Shown one piece after another: positions 15,719 to 25,972 of a stretch of DNA of 64,000 nucleotides. The position numbers and the translations under genes are program-made. This stretch comes from Paraburkholderia phosphatilytica. Its GTDB lineage: Bacteria; Pseudomonadota; Gammaproteobacteria; Burkholderiales; Burkholderiaceae. The stretch lies in assembly GCF_003443895.1 (NCBI RefSeq), contig NZ_QQOA01000003.1:1-64000 (forward strand). The letters run 5' to 3'. The stretch's first letter is position 1. Each line of letters opens with the position of its first letter. The notes beneath the pieces were generated by a model, which was not told where the DNA came from, made no database searches, and saw nothing but the letters and a program-made list of their open reading frames with translations.

Positions 15719-17152
15719 ATGGACACGCCCACTCCGTACCGGTACGAACAACTGGCCGAACTCATCGTCGGCATGATCGACAACGGCGCGCTAGCACCGG
15801 GCGTGCGTCTGCCTTCCGTGCGCACCGTCAGCGAACAGCACCGCATCAGTATTTCCACGGCACTCCAGGCGTACCGCCTGCTCGAGGATCGAGGCATACT
15901 CGTTGCGCGGCCACAGTCGGGCTTCTACGTTGCCGCCGCACGCCGGGGTGCGCTCGCGTTGCCGTCCGCCTCGCGACCGCGCGCGAAAGCATCGACGGTG
16001 TCAATCAGCGGGGCCGTCGCGGCACTGCTCGAGCACGCATCGAACGCGGGGCTCGTGCCGCTCGGCTGCGCCGTACCGGATGCGGAACTACTGCAATCGA
16101 AGCGGCTCGACATGGCACTGGCGCGCGCCGCGCGCCAACACGGCACGCGCTACAACATCTATTGCGCACCGCAAGGCGAACCGCGCCTGCGCCGCGAAAT
16201 CGCAAGGCGGGCCATGGGTATCGGACACGCGCTTTCGCCCGACGACGTGCTCGTGACGAGTGGCTGCACCGAGGCGCTGACTCTCGCGCTAAGTGCTGTT
16301 GCCAAGCGCGGTGATGCGATTGCGATCGAATCACCGACCTACTTCGGCTTTCTGCATACGATCGAAATGCTCGGCCTGAAGGCATTCGAACTGCCGACCG
16401 ACCCGACGCGAGGCGTCGATGTCGACGCGCTGGCGCGCCTGCTTGATATGGAACCGGTCGCCGCCTGTCTGCTGTCGTCGAATTTCAACAATCCGTTGGG
16501 TTGTGCAATGGCCGAGACGGACAAGCGCTCGCTGCTCGCGTTGCTCGCACGGCACGACGTGCCGCTGATCGAGGATGACGTGTACGGCGACGTCTACTTC
16601 GGCCGTGAGCGCCCCAAGCCCTTCATCGCGCTCGACGGCGGCGCCAATACGATCTACTGCAGCTCTTTTTCGAAAAGCCTTGCTCCGGGGTACCGGGTCG
16701 GCTGGATAGTCGCGGGCGCCTACGCGCAGCGGGTGATGGAACGCAAACTCGCGTTCAGCCTCTGCGGCGCCGTCTTGCCGCAGGTCGCGCTCGCGGCCTT
16801 TCTGGAAAGCGGCGCTTACGATACGCACCTGCGCACGATCCGCCGCCTGTTCGAAGAGAACCTTGCACGCATGACGCGCACGATCGAGACAAGCTTCCCG
16901 GCCGGCACGAAAGTGAGCCGGCCGGCTGGTGGCTTTGCGCTCTGGCTCGAACTGCCAAGGCGCTTCGATTCGCGCATGCTCTTCGACGAAGCGCTCGAAC
17001 ACGGCATTTGCTTCGCGCCTGGTGATGTGTTCTCTGCAAGCCGGCGCTTTCGCAACTGTCTGCGCTTGAGCGCGGGGCATGCGTGGAATGACCGTATCGA
17101 TGACGGCGTTCGCCGCCTGGGTCAACTGGCACAGATCCAGCTTGGGCGCTGA
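15719..17152 (+). CDS. MocR-family (GntR wHTH + aminotransferase domain) regulator
   Basis: 477 residues from the ATG at 15719; a TTG at 15662 is in frame but abuts the operator. A GntR winged helix (about residues 8-72: YEQLAELIVGMIDNGALAPGVRLPSVRTVSEQ...) is joined to a fold-type I aminotransferase-like domain with PLP residues N257 (FNNPLG), D286/D287 (IEDDVYG) and K319 (SSFSKSLAPG). MocR regulators use PLP or PLP-amino-acid adducts as effectors and usually control the divergent gene. Here the divergent gene is an aminotransferase, and the same paired boxes also precede the PhzF unit 8 kb away, so it probably activates both units. Confidence 0.9.
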   Translation: MDTPTPYRYEQLAELIVGMIDNGALAPGVRLPSVRTVSEQHRISISTALQAYRLLEDRGILVARPQSGFYVAAARRGALALPSASRPRAKASTVSISGAVAALLEHASNAGLVPLGCAVPDAELLQSKRLDMALARAARQHGTRYNIYCAPQGEPRLRREIARRAMGIGHALSPDDVLVTSGCTEALTLALSAVAKRGDAIAIESPTYFGFLHTIEMLGLKAFELPTDPTRGVDVDALARLLDMEPVAACLLSSNFNNPLGCAMAETDKRSLLALLARHDVPLIEDDVYGDVYFGRERPKPFIALDGGANTIYCSSFSKSLAPGYRVGWIVAGAYAQRVMERKLAFSLCGAVLPQVALAAFLESGAYDTHLRTIRRLFEENLARMTRTIETSFPAGTKVSRPAGGFALWLELPRRFDSRMLFDEALEHGICFAPGDVFSASRRFRNCLRLSAGHAWNDRIDDGVRRLGQLAQIQLGR

Positions 17153-17548
17153 ACGGATTTGCAAGCTAGCCAATCGCACTGGCTGTTCAAACCAGCCCCG
17201 CCTTGACGTCCGCTTCATGGCGCGCCTGATTTTCGCCGCTCATCGGATACAGGCCCCCAAGCGCCGCGCCCGATCCGACGTGTTTGAGAATCGATGATTC
17301 GCTTTGTTCCTGCGGCAGCGCGGCCTTGAACAAGTCATGCAGGACTGCAGAGGAAATGACGTTCGCGCCGTCGGTTAGCGGACGATTGTCAGCGTTTCTC
17401 GCCGCTCGTCTATGCGGTAGTCGTATCGAAAGGAAATGGTGCCCGCCGGAGATACTGCAACATACCGTCGCGGTCGGCGATCTTGTACAGGGCTGTGCGC
17501 GGCTTGAGGTTGCGGAGTGCAAATTCGGTGAGCATCAGAGAGGCTATT
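17153..17548. other. 396-base junction between MocR gene and Wadjet operon
   Basis: No gene can be assigned. On the minus strand a reading frame ending at 17187 has a protein-like tail (about 50 residues after a hydrophobic-amphipathic stretch), perhaps a remnant of a lost gene, but it matches no family I recognise. The region probably marks the join between the catabolic cluster and the defence island. Confidence 0.45.
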
Positions 17549-18796
17549 TCACTGTCCTGCAGACTTGGCGAGCGCGGTTTCAACCCACTGGAAGCCAATA
17601 CGCTCTTGCTCGAGCCGCAAATTTTTACGAAGCCGGTTATCGCGCAGGTCGTTGAACAGCGCTTTCTCCGCATCGTCGAGCCGTGACAAGTCGCGGAGCA
17701 CCTGATCATGCTCCTCACCCCATTGAGCTTCGTGGGCGATCAGCGTCGCCCGGTCCATCAGAAAAGACTCGACGTGGTCGAATCGGCTGCGCAACTGATC
17801 GAGGATGGCGAAGCCATGAGTGTCGATATCTCCCCAGTAGTGGATGCTGCAGCGGGAAAGCCATGCCGCTTTTGACAGCGCGTCCCATCCATAGCCTGCA
17901 CCGAAGACGACGATCGTATCTGCTAGAGGCGGGAACGCGAGGAAGTTCGTTTCGTTCTCAGTGATGAAAACCCGGCAGGTCGGCATGGCCAGCGCGGCAA
18001 AGCTGTCCGCATCGACTGAGATATCGGGAAGCGCAGGGCCGGGAAGCATGGGCAACTGCGCGTCGAGCACGCGAAACCGGATACGGGCAGGCTTGTCGAG
18101 GAAGCCGTAGCGGGCCGCGAAGTGCACAGCGCCGTTTCTTTCTACCGCGACGGCCTCCAGGGGAAGGACGAGATCGAGCCATTCTGCCAGCACACCGCGC
18201 CAGTTTTCGATGTACTTACTGTGCACACCGGCAATATCCACTTGTCTCAGGTAAATGCCGGGACGTGGATGCCGTACGATCCAACCGACCACTGCCAGTA
18301 AACGTTCACATTCGTCAGCCAGCTCAAGCGCCTGCAGCGGACGCCGGCGAAACCATACCAGCAGCGCCGGCTGCCGCGAGCCCACGAGGGCGAGCAAGCG
18401 GCCGAATTGTGCCGCTTCGCCAAGCTTGCCGATCATCGCCAGCGCACTGTCCAGATCGTCAATCCAGACCGCCTGCGGCACTCGCTGAACACCGAGGACA
18501 CGATGATTGAACTCGCGCCATTCGATCCGGATCCGGGCGACGGTGACAAGCTCAGCAATCCATTCGCGCACAGCCTGGAAACGTTCGGTGAGTTCGGCCG
18601 AAGCCGGTCCCCTCAGGACGAGCCGCAGCGGGAACGCACAGCCGGAGCGCAGGTCGACCTTCACTTCGTCGCGAGCGGTAAGCACGGCATTCGGCGCCGT
18701 GCAGGCGTCGTCGCTAACCATGCTGCGCAACAGTTCACCTCGCTCCCACAAACGGCGCACCTGCGCTTTCAGGTCACTGGCGGTTGTCCAGCTCAC
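17549..18796 (-). CDS. jetD: Wadjet system nuclease-like subunit JetD (DUF3322/DUF2220)
   Basis: 415 residues starting at a GTG that overlaps the JetC stop codon (GTGA), so translation is coupled. The N-terminal half resembles DUF3322 and the C-terminal half is the DUF2220 Toprim-like domain, with E280-x-E282 (ITENETNF) and D323-x-D325 ([10 protein letters not shown]) forming the metal-binding site. [10 protein letters not shown] near residue 195 is also typical. In Wadjet systems JetD (MksG) is the nuclease that cleaves small closed circular plasmid DNA after loop extrusion by JetABC. It is last in the operon. Length and acidic residues are intact, so it is likely active. Confidence 0.92.
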   Translation of the reverse strand: MSWTTASDLKAQVRRLWERGELLRSMVSDDACTAPNAVLTARDEVKVDLRSGCAFPLRLVLRGPASAELTERFQAVREWIAELVTVARIRIEWREFNHRVLGVQRVPQAVWIDDLDSALAMIGKLGEAAQFGRLLALVGSRQPALLVWFRRRPLQALELADECERLLAVVGWIVRHPRPGIYLRQVDIAGVHSKYIENWRGVLAEWLDLVLPLEAVAVERNGAVHFAARYGFLDKPARIRFRVLDAQLPMLPGPALPDISVDADSFAALAMPTCRVFITENETNFLAFPPLADTIVVFGAGYGWDALSKAAWLSRCSIHYWGDIDTHGFAILDQLRSRFDHVESFLMDRATLIAHEAQWGEEHDQVLRDLSRLDDAEKALFNDLRDNRLRKNLRLEQERIGFQWVETALAKSAGQ

Positions 18797-21700
18797 GTCG
18801 AGCCCTCCGCCTTGCGCGCGAGATGCTCCTCGATCGTCAGATTGCGCAGCTTCGAAGCACGTCCCTCATCGTTGTGCACGAAGCCGACGCTGGAAACGAA
18901 TGGCTCGATGATATGGATCTTCTGCAGCGGTGTAACGATCAGCAGTTGCAGGTTGAGCTGCTTGAACAACTTAAGCCCGTATTGCGCGGACTCGTCCGAG
19001 CCACGTCCAAACGCTTCGTCGATGACCACGAAGCGGAACGAGCGTGACCGTGCCGCGCCCCATTCCAAACCAAATTGATACGCGAGGCTGGCTGCGAGAA
19101 TCGTATAGGCCAGTTTTTCCTTCTGCCCGCCCGACTTACCGCCCGAATCCGAATAGTGCTCGTATTCCGTATCATCTTCGCGCCAACGCTCGCTTGCGGC
19201 AAACAGGAACCAGTTGCGCACGTCGGTGACCTTCGTAGTCCATCGGCGGTCCTGATCCGACAGGCCTTCGCGGCCGCGAAACCGGTCGATAATCGCCTTG
19301 ACCTGCAGAAATTTGGCTTCAGAATACTGTGTGTCGTCCGAACCGGTCAGCATACCCTCCGTGCAGGCTCGCAGCTCCGCCTGGAAATCGCGGATGTCTG
19401 CATCGGGGCTCGCCTGAGACTCCAGCACGATATAACGACCTGGGTCATAGTCGATTTGAGCCAGCGATTCATTGATGCGGGCGATGCGTTCCTTGATCGT
19501 TTCGCGTTCCCGCGCCAGTTGCCCGTTGAAGTTGGCAATCTCGTTGATCGTGTTGACGTTCAATAGCTCCTTGAAGCGAGCCTCGAAGCGCGGAAGATCG
19601 TCGGTATTCAGGCGAGCCAGCAACTCGCGATACTCGAACGTGGCTTCGAGGCTGGCGTCGAAATCGGCCGTATCGAGCTTGTATGTGTCCTTAAACGTCG
19701 ACATGCTCTTGATGATGCGCTCGGTGAGGCGATCCAGGCGCTTGGCCTCGGCGTCCATATGCGCCTGCAACGCGTCACGCAGTTCGCGTTCACGGTTGTC
19801 GCATGACTCGACCGAAAGCTGATGCTCGCCCAGAATCTGCGCGCGCAGCACGTCAAGCCGCTCGCGGGTATCGGGGGCGATCCCGGCCAGCCATGCCGCG
19901 GTTTGCTCCCGCAATGCTTCGGCCGCTTCGCGTCTGGCGTCGATCCCGCCTAACTCCCGGTTGACGTCCGACAATGCCTTCTCGCTCTCCTTCAGCGCCG
20001 CCTGCACCGAGTCAAGCTGCGCGGCCAGTTCCAGCAACGCGTTGCTGGCCGCCTCCAGACGCGCTTTCTCATCCTGCAGGCGAGCGATCGTGGCTGAGCA
20101 GCTCTGCCAATCCAGCTCACGGAAATCGTTGAACTCATTGAGCGCCGCCAACACCTCCAACTGCCGCCGCAGTTTCGTCTGATCGCCCTGCGCTTTGGCG
20201 ATCTGGCTGGCGATGCCGCCAAGGCGCATCTCGAGCGCACGCAGTTGCCCTTCCATCGCGGCGATCTTGGCGGCGTTGCTCCAACCGAGGACGTAGCGGC
20301 TGCGGTCGTCGAGACGATGGCGGTCGTCTTTCTCATGGCGTTCGCCGGACGCCTTGACCTGCCCTGTGCGAGTCAGCGCACGGGACTCGCGACGAAACTG
20401 TTCCTGCGTCGCGCAGCACGCGTAATCGAAGCGCCGCGCCAGCGCCCGCTCAAGCCAGCCGTAAAACGGCGAATCCGGTTTGATCGCGACGTTGCGCACC
20501 AGCGAGTCGCGATGCAGCTCGGCGATGTCCTGGTCGCGCGTGGCTCGCACGCGAAAATACACGAGCCGTCCCGCGAGATGCGTGCGATCCACCCACGCGG
20601 CGACATCGGAATAGTGCGCATCGGGCACGAGAAGCGAGAGGCCAAAGTTATGCAGCACCCGCTCGATCGCGCCTTCCCATTCGCGCGCTTCTTCACGCAC
20701 CTGGATCAGTTCACCGGCGAACGGCATGCTGTCTTCGTCGAGACCGAGTGCTGCGCACAACGCCGCACGCATGGCGATCTGCTCCTTGGGGATATTGCTG
20801 CGTCGCGCCTTCAGGCTCGCGACTTCCTCGCCAAGCACATCATGTTCGCGCTTGCCCTCACGCAGCGACACGCCCCACTCGGTGATCTGGTTTTGCAGAT
20901 CGGCTTCCCGCTGACTCACGCCCTCGCGCAGATCGGTCACCTGCTGCCGCTGCGCGATGAAATCAGGCTCGTCGGCAATCGCGGTTTCACCGACCTCAGC
21001 AAGCAATTGCGCGTGACGTTCGGCGCGCTGCTGGCGTCGATTGCGTTCGCGTTCCTCGTCTCGAATAGCGGCAGCAAGCTGCTCCAGCCGGTCACCGCCC
21101 TGCTCGGCAATCGCACGCTTTAGGCGATCGGCTTGCGTTCGATCCTGGTCGCACTGCTCGATACGCCGCTCCCTCTGCGCGCAAAGGCGTGCATGATCTT
21201 CCGCGAGCAACTGCAACCGCCGATCCAGCAGGCCCAGCTTCAATTCGGCGAAGTACGGCTTCAGCGCATCACGGCATACGCGCGAAGCCTCCAGTTCCAC
21301 CGCCAGCGCGCCGTGCTGGTCGCAGTCCGCCACCAGGGGCCTGAGCAGCTCCACCTGACGCTTCGCCTTGAGCACTGCCTCGTGCGCGCGATTCAGATCG
21401 TCGAAGTGCGAGATCAGCGCGGCAATACGAGGCGCGACGTCGAACGGCTCGAGCATGTGGCTACGCACGAAGTCGGTCAGGTTACCGACCGACTTCATCG
21501 ACACTGTCTGATGAAACAGCTCGAGCGCCTGCTCATTGTCGATGCCGAAGCGCCGGCGAAACCACGCGCCATATCTCGGAAAGGTGTCTTCGATTTGCGC
21601 GCCCAGGCTGCGCAACTTTTTGCGCAATTGCGCGATATCGGAGCCGAAGTGGACAAAGTCCGTCGCTATCGACAAATTCCGCTCAGCGCCGACATAAAAA

Positions 21701-22176
21701 CGCTCGGGCTGGCTCTGCGCCTCTTTCATCCAGAAGACCTGCGCCAGCGAGATCGTCTGGTCATACCCAGCGTTGTGGAACACGCCGAGGATCACCGAGT
21801 AGCTGTTGCGGTCCCGCAAGGAAACGGGCCTGGCTGTACCGGTCACCTCGTTGCGCTCGGACTTGTAATGCCCGAGTACGTATGAGCGCAGCGTCCGCTC
21901 CTTGCTGTCCGCTCCTGCCGCCTTGTTGTAGGCGATACGCTGGGAGGGAACCATTAGCGTCGTAATCGCGTCGACCAGCGTCGACTTGCCCGAGCCGATG
22001 TCGCCCGTCAGCAGACCGTTCTTGCCATCCAACTGAAGCGTCCATACGCGCCCGTCGAATGTGCCCCAGTTAAAAACTTCCAGGCGAGTCAGGCGAAAGC
22101 CGGAGAGCGTGTCGTCGGCGAGAAAATCCAGTTCCAGCAGTTTTGGAATCGCCTCGTTCGGCTCATTCATCGACAT
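18793..22176 (-). CDS. jetC: Wadjet SMC-like ATPase JetC
   Basis: 1127 residues. The N-terminal Walker A is GDIGSGKST at residues 58-66. Long heptad-rich coiled-coil arms run roughly from residue 270 to 960 around a hinge region near 500-620. The C-terminal end has the ABC signature-like SGGQKEK and the Walker [15 protein letters not shown]. This is the COG4913/MksB-type SMC motor of type I Wadjet, which extrudes DNA loops with the JetA kleisin and JetB. Its start overlaps the end of jetB by 14 bases; a second ATG two codons later is equally possible. It is complete with no frameshift. Confidence 0.94.
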   Translation of the reverse strand: MSMNEPNEAIPKLLELDFLADDTLSGFRLTRLEVFNWGTFDGRVWTLQLDGKNGLLTGDIGSGKSTLVDAITTLMVPSQRIAYNKAAGADSKERTLRSYVLGHYKSERNEVTGTARPVSLRDRNSYSVILGVFHNAGYDQTISLAQVFWMKEAQSQPERFYVGAERNLSIATDFVHFGSDIAQLRKKLRSLGAQIEDTFPRYGAWFRRRFGIDNEQALELFHQTVSMKSVGNLTDFVRSHMLEPFDVAPRIAALISHFDDLNRAHEAVLKAKRQVELLRPLVADCDQHGALAVELEASRVCRDALKPYFAELKLGLLDRRLQLLAEDHARLCAQRERRIEQCDQDRTQADRLKRAIAEQGGDRLEQLAAAIRDEERERNRRQQRAERHAQLLAEVGETAIADEPDFIAQRQQVTDLREGVSQREADLQNQITEWGVSLREGKREHDVLGEEVASLKARRSNIPKEQIAMRAALCAALGLDEDSMPFAGELIQVREEAREWEGAIERVLHNFGLSLLVPDAHYSDVAAWVDRTHLAGRLVYFRVRATRDQDIAELHRDSLVRNVAIKPDSPFYGWLERALARRFDYACCATQEQFRRESRALTRTGQVKASGERHEKDDRHRLDDRSRYVLGWSNAAKIAAMEGQLRALEMRLGGIASQIAKAQGDQTKLRRQLEVLAALNEFNDFRELDWQSCSATIARLQDEKARLEAASNALLELAAQLDSVQAALKESEKALSDVNRELGGIDARREAAEALREQTAAWLAGIAPDTRERLDVLRAQILGEHQLSVESCDNRERELRDALQAHMDAEAKRLDRLTERIIKSMSTFKDTYKLDTADFDASLEATFEYRELLARLNTDDLPRFEARFKELLNVNTINEIANFNGQLARERETIKERIARINESLAQIDYDPGRYIVLESQASPDADIRDFQAELRACTEGMLTGSDDTQYSEAKFLQVKAIIDRFRGREGLSDQDRRWTTKVTDVRNWFLFAASERWREDDTEYEHYSDSGGKSGGQKEKLAYTILAASLAYQFGLEWGAARSRSFRFVVIDEAFGRGSDESAQYGLKLFKQLNLQLLIVTPLQKIHIIEPFVSSVGFVHNDEGRASKLRNLTIEEHLARKAEGST

Positions 22177-22804
22177 CCCCTCCCGGTCCTGCCGTCGTGC
22201 CCGTCAGTTGCGCCTGGTACGCGGCGAGACGCGTGTCGAAGTCCGACAGCCATTGCGCGTCGACGAACGCCTTCAGGATGCGCTGCACTTCGAAACTGGC
22301 CGAGCCGTTCGCAACCTTCAACCGGCGCAGGAAGCCCAGCTCAACGATCTTGTTGATGTGCGTTTCGATCTGATCGATCAGCTTCGCTTCATTGCTGCTG
22401 TCCGGAAGGAAGACCCTGACGAGCTCGACGATGTCGTCGCGCGACAGCACCAGGCGCGTATCGCCGCCACCGGCATCGAATTCGGCAAGCTTCTTGCGCA
22501 GCAATGCCAGCAGCAGGCTGACCGGAAAAGAGATCGGCCGGCGTGCAATCAAACGCGGCAGCTTTGGCGCTGCGCCATCTTCAGCCTGCTCGGGACGGCT
22601 GCGCAGGAACGCGTAGCCTTCGGCCTCGTCCAGCACCAGTTCCAGGCCCAGTACCGACACGTAGTCCCGCACGCGTGCCTGCAGGTCGAGCAACGCGCCC
22701 CACAGACGTTCATCACCCTCACGATAGATCACGCCTTTGAGCAGCGTGATCGCCAGTGTCGATAGATCGACGTTCCCCGCCACATCTTGTCGTTCGTCTT
22801 CCAT
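22163..22804 (-). CDS. jetB: Wadjet KITE subunit JetB (DUF4194)
   Basis: 213 residues from the ATG at 22804, two bases after the jetA stop codon; an upstream start at 22882 would lie inside jetA and is less likely. The sequence shows the DUF4194/MksE pattern: [29 protein letters not shown], then LRSRP, then [23 protein letters not shown] and a winged-helix C-terminus. It is the accessory winged-helix subunit that binds the JetA kleisin. The start overlaps neither neighbour oddly and the operon order A-B-C-D matches type I Wadjet. Confidence 0.92.
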   Translation of the reverse strand: MEDERQDVAGNVDLSTLAITLLKGVIYREGDERLWGALLDLQARVRDYVSVLGLELVLDEAEGYAFLRSRPEQAEDGAAPKLPRLIARRPISFPVSLLLALLRKKLAEFDAGGGDTRLVLSRDDIVELVRVFLPDSSNEAKLIDQIETHINKIVELGFLRRLKVANGSASFEVQRILKAFVDAQWLSDFDTRLAAYQAQLTGTTAGPGGDVDE

Positions 22805-22806
22805 CT

Positions 22807-24297
22807 TCACCTCACAAAGATCACGCGTGGCAGCCGTGCGCATCGTGTCTTCGGCGTCTCGCCGCGACGGGTTGTTTGCCACACGATGACTTCGTGCGCA
22901 TCTTCGTCCACGACCGTCTTGAACGCGTCGCTGCCCAGTTGCAGATACGCGACCAGCTCCGCAAGACCCTGCTGCAGCGGGTGTGATTCGATCAGCTCGC
23001 GCAACGTCACTTGCGACCGATCCTGCAAGGCCTGGCGGATATGACCCGCGAGCTGCGCACGGTCAACCACCACTTGCAAATACAGTGCCGCAGCGTCCAG
23101 ATCGACGTCGCCCGTTTCCAGCGCAATATCCGTGATAACCGGCTTCTGCACGGGCGTGTGCAGCGGACGTTCCATCGGAAGCTCGACGTCGGATGACAAC
23201 TCGCCAAGATTCATTATCTCGCCGACCGGCGGCGTGTCGCGTACAGCCAGCGCCCTGGCTTCGATGCCGCGCAGGATGTCCATGATGCGGCGGTTCTCCA
23301 GCCACGCCTGGTCATCGAGGAACCGGCGCAGTTGCTGCGACAACTGTGCGACCGTGCGCTGCGTGTGTTCGCCCGCTTCCAGCCAGTCGTAATGCACGCG
23401 GCCGGTCCGAACGTCGGGCTTGAGGTTGGCCACCACGGGCAATGCAAGCACTCGCGCGAGCCGTTCGGTGAGCTCTTCCTGGCGAGTGCTGGACATCAGG
23501 AAATCCCAGAATGCGCGGAAGCTTTTGCCCTCGTCCGAGTTACCGATCGCATCGCGCTCGCCCATGATCTCCTCCAGTAGCGCGCCCTTCGAACCCTCCC
23601 ACAGCGCAATGCGCTCGCGCACCCGACGGTCGAGCATGCGGAAGTTCTGCTCCACTTCGCGAAAGTCGGTCAGCAGGTCGCGCGCCAGCTGCATGAATTG
23701 CTGGAAGCGATCTTTGAGGGCCGTGTCGTCCAACAGTGGAAGGTCCCCGGAATTCACCCGCGCGATCTCGGCATCGATCTCGTCTCGACGCCTATGTAAT
23801 TCGGCTATGCGCTTTTGCGGATCGGATTCGCTGCCTTCGCTCATCTGCCGCAACAACTCGAACAACGTCAGCAGGCGTGATTCCGTGCCGACGAAGCTGC
23901 GTTCCGTTAGCGCATCCAGCCATACGATCGCTTTTTCCGTAGCTGGCGTAAGGTCGAAGTGGGCTTCGTCCGAGCCCTGGCGGTAAAACTTGCGCAACCA
24001 GCCCTTTTCCGGGCTGGCCCAGTCGTTGAGGTAGTCGAGCGCGCGTTTAGGATAGGCGTCCGCGTCCAGGCAATCGCGCAGTGTGTACAGTTCGTCTTCG
24101 AGCACTTCGGAGAGGTCAGCGGCGGACATCACGCGCACGTTCGGAACCACGAAAACGCGATGCAGGAAGCTCGCCACCAGCGGGGCGTGGTCGGAACGCA
24201 ATAGCCGCCATGCTGGATGGCGCGTGCGAAGGGTGTCGAGGGTTGAGTAGTCGAGTGGCAAGGCTCTGGTCCCGGGCCGGCTCGTATCATTTGGCAT
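22807..24297 (-). CDS. jetA: Wadjet kleisin subunit JetA (DUF3375)
   Basis: 496 residues of DUF3375/MksF. The N-terminal winged helix (LRTRHPAWRLLRSDHAPLVASFLHRVF) is diagnostic of the family, followed by helical segments with a predicted coiled coil around residues 150-225 and a C-terminal winged helix. It is the kleisin that bridges the two JetC heads. It is first in the operon, and its promoter must lie in the decayed hipA sequence upstream. Together with jetB, jetC and jetD it makes a complete, uninterrupted system expected to protect the cell against plasmid entry. Confidence 0.93.
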   Translation of the reverse strand: MPNDTSRPGTRALPLDYSTLDTLRTRHPAWRLLRSDHAPLVASFLHRVFVVPNVRVMSAADLSEVLEDELYTLRDCLDADAYPKRALDYLNDWASPEKGWLRKFYRQGSDEAHFDLTPATEKAIVWLDALTERSFVGTESRLLTLFELLRQMSEGSESDPQKRIAELHRRRDEIDAEIARVNSGDLPLLDDTALKDRFQQFMQLARDLLTDFREVEQNFRMLDRRVRERIALWEGSKGALLEEIMGERDAIGNSDEGKSFRAFWDFLMSSTRQEELTERLARVLALPVVANLKPDVRTGRVHYDWLEAGEHTQRTVAQLSQQLRRFLDDQAWLENRRIMDILRGIEARALAVRDTPPVGEIMNLGELSSDVELPMERPLHTPVQKPVITDIALETGDVDLDAAALYLQVVVDRAQLAGHIRQALQDRSQVTLRELIESHPLQQGLAELVAYLQLGSDAFKTVVDEDAHEVIVWQTTRRGETPKTRCARLPRVIFVR

Positions 24298-24319
24298 GAT
24301 CCGGCCGCGCGCTCATGTT

Positions 24320-25409
24320 AACTTGACGGCTGTAACGATACGCCCATTGCGCGCCCACTTCTGCATGCTTGGAGCAGGAGGAAACCTGTCGTCTCACATC
24401 CTCAGCGGCTTCCGTCTTCCATACCCTTGCGCAGCAAGGGTGTGAAATTTCCGACAGGACATCTGCAAGCCGCCTTGCCACGTCCGGTTTTCACCTGGGC
24501 CAGCCCAACGGCGGTTCCGCTCGGTCGAGCGGCGTGAATACCGTCGCTGACACCAGCGTGCTCTTTCGAACGCGATCCTCGATACAGGTCGCAACCGCAA
24601 TGCAGCGCAAGTCAGTGCGTCAACCAGTTCGGGATAACTGCCGCATTGGCCGTCCCTCGATCCCGTCATCGACATAGCCGAGAGAAAGGGGATGCGAATG
24701 CTCCCAGCACGATCGAAGCGACGCGACAGCAGCACAGGCTGGCCTGCTACCTGGAGCAGATCGTGATGCGGGGTGGATATGCCGGCGCGTTCAGCCAATC
24801 GCAGTGCGATTTCCTCCTAGATACTATGGTTCTGTATTCGTCGGTCTCCTTCGGGAATTTGGCAATCGACAAATAGCCGTGCCGGTCGATGACCGAGACC
24901 TTGGGACGTGCGCCACCGAGTGACGACGCCGGCGCGAAGATCAGTTGCAGATCCTCATCAGTTTCCTCGTCCCGCAGGATCCGCTCGGTGATTTGCAGCA
25001 GCCGCCCCAATTCGATGAGCGCGGGGACGCCGACGGGCACGGGCGCCTGAAATTCGTCTTCTCCGCTCCAGCGGAATCGCAGTGCACCCAGACGCGTTTC
25101 ATCCGCTACGCCCAACAGATAATCCGGTTCACCGAGCGTACGCACGCTCCGTCTTTCCCATTCGGCCTGTCGACGCTCCGCGCGCTGCATGAGGCGGTGC
25201 CCCCAGGCATCGGGCGCCGAATCGCCGATCGAACCAAAGACGGATTGATCTGGCGGCGGCGGGAAAACACCGCGCGTCAACGCCAGCGCCGGCTCGATCG
25301 AAAAGCGCTCGGCGTCGGCCAACCAGGTCTCGTCATATTCGAACGAGACCGTTTGTCCGGCGACAATTACTTCTGCCGGCCTCATACGATCGACATAGCT
25401 CGACCTCAA
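24320..25409 (-). pseudogene. hipA-like toxin kinase gene, decayed
   Basis: The first part (25409 down to about 24830) encodes a HipA N-terminal region: SFEYDETWLADAERFSIEPAL, FGSIGDSAPDAWGHRLMQR, GALRFRW and SLGGARPKVSVIDRHGYLSIAKFP. The frame is then broken near 24830, and a different frame continues with ALRLAERAGI, PVLLSRRFDRAG, RIPFLSAMSM and GSYPELVDAL. At least one more frame change follows, with C-terminal traces down to about 24320. A functional HipA is about 410-440 residues in one frame, so this gene is dead. No hipB antitoxin gene precedes it. HipA kinases phosphorylate glutamyl-tRNA synthetase and cause persistence in intact systems. Confidence 0.82.
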
Positions 25410-25439
25410 GCGGCTCCTCGCCCAGCCCCCTTTCGTTTA

Positions 25440-25468
25440 TTGCGTTTTTCGATTATTTCGAATACATT
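25440..25468 (+). promoter_or_regulatory. Promoter and operator of the HTH/PIN toxin-antitoxin pair
   Basis: TTGCGT (25440-25445) and TACATT (25463-25468) are separated by 17 bases. The spacer contains a perfect inverted repeat TTCGA-N5-TCGAA (25448-25462), a good candidate operator for autorepression by the antitoxin. The RBS GAGGA lies 7 bases before the downstream ATG. Confidence 0.65.
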
Positions 25469-25504
25469 TCACTCTGAGATTGCTTCACAACCGAGGAATT
25501 CGCC

Positions 25505-25972
25505 ATGACCACTGCCGCACAAACCAAGATGACGCTGCCCGCCGAACGGGAAGTTCAAGCAGCCATGCAGGGTCAACGCGCCTTGGCGGCCTACCTGGCA
25601 ACGCGCCTCGAAACGCAACGCATCCAGATCTTCGATGACCGGAACCAAGCCCACCAAGTAGAGTTGCCCACCTCTGCGTTGCGTCTGCTCGTCGATATCC
25701 TGGCCGAGTTGGCCGACGGCAATGCAGTGAAAGTCGTACCTGTCCATGCAGAACTGACAACCCAAGAGGCCGCGGACATCCTCAACGTCTCCCGCCCTCA
25801 CCTGGTCAAGCTATTGGAGGATGGTGTACTGCCGTTTCATCGGACGGGAAAGCATCGTCGGGTGAGGTTCGCGGATCTGATGCAGTACAAGGATGCACGC
25901 GACCATGCTAGCGAAGAGGCCATGGCCGAACTCGCCCGCCAGGCTCAGGAATCAGACATGGGGTACGAATGA
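25505..25972 (+). CDS. Excisionase-type HTH antitoxin of a PIN toxin pair
   Basis: 155 residues. The N-terminal part (about residues 1-80) is helical and may bind the toxin. Residues 85-135 form a MerR/excisionase-like DNA-binding domain: LTTQEAADILNVSRPHLVKLLEDGVLPFHRTGKHRRVRF. It overlaps the PIN gene by four bases (ATGA) and is preceded by a promoter carrying a symmetric operator. This is the usual layout of antitoxins paired with excisionase-type HTH and PIN toxins. The pair is a small mobile stability module beside the Wadjet operon. Confidence 0.85.
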   Translation: MTTAAQTKMTLPAEREVQAAMQGQRALAAYLATRLETQRIQIFDDRNQAHQVELPTSALRLLVDILAELADGNAVKVVPVHAELTTQEAADILNVSRPHLVKLLEDGVLPFHRTGKHRRVRFADLMQYKDARDHASEEAMAELARQAQESDMGYE

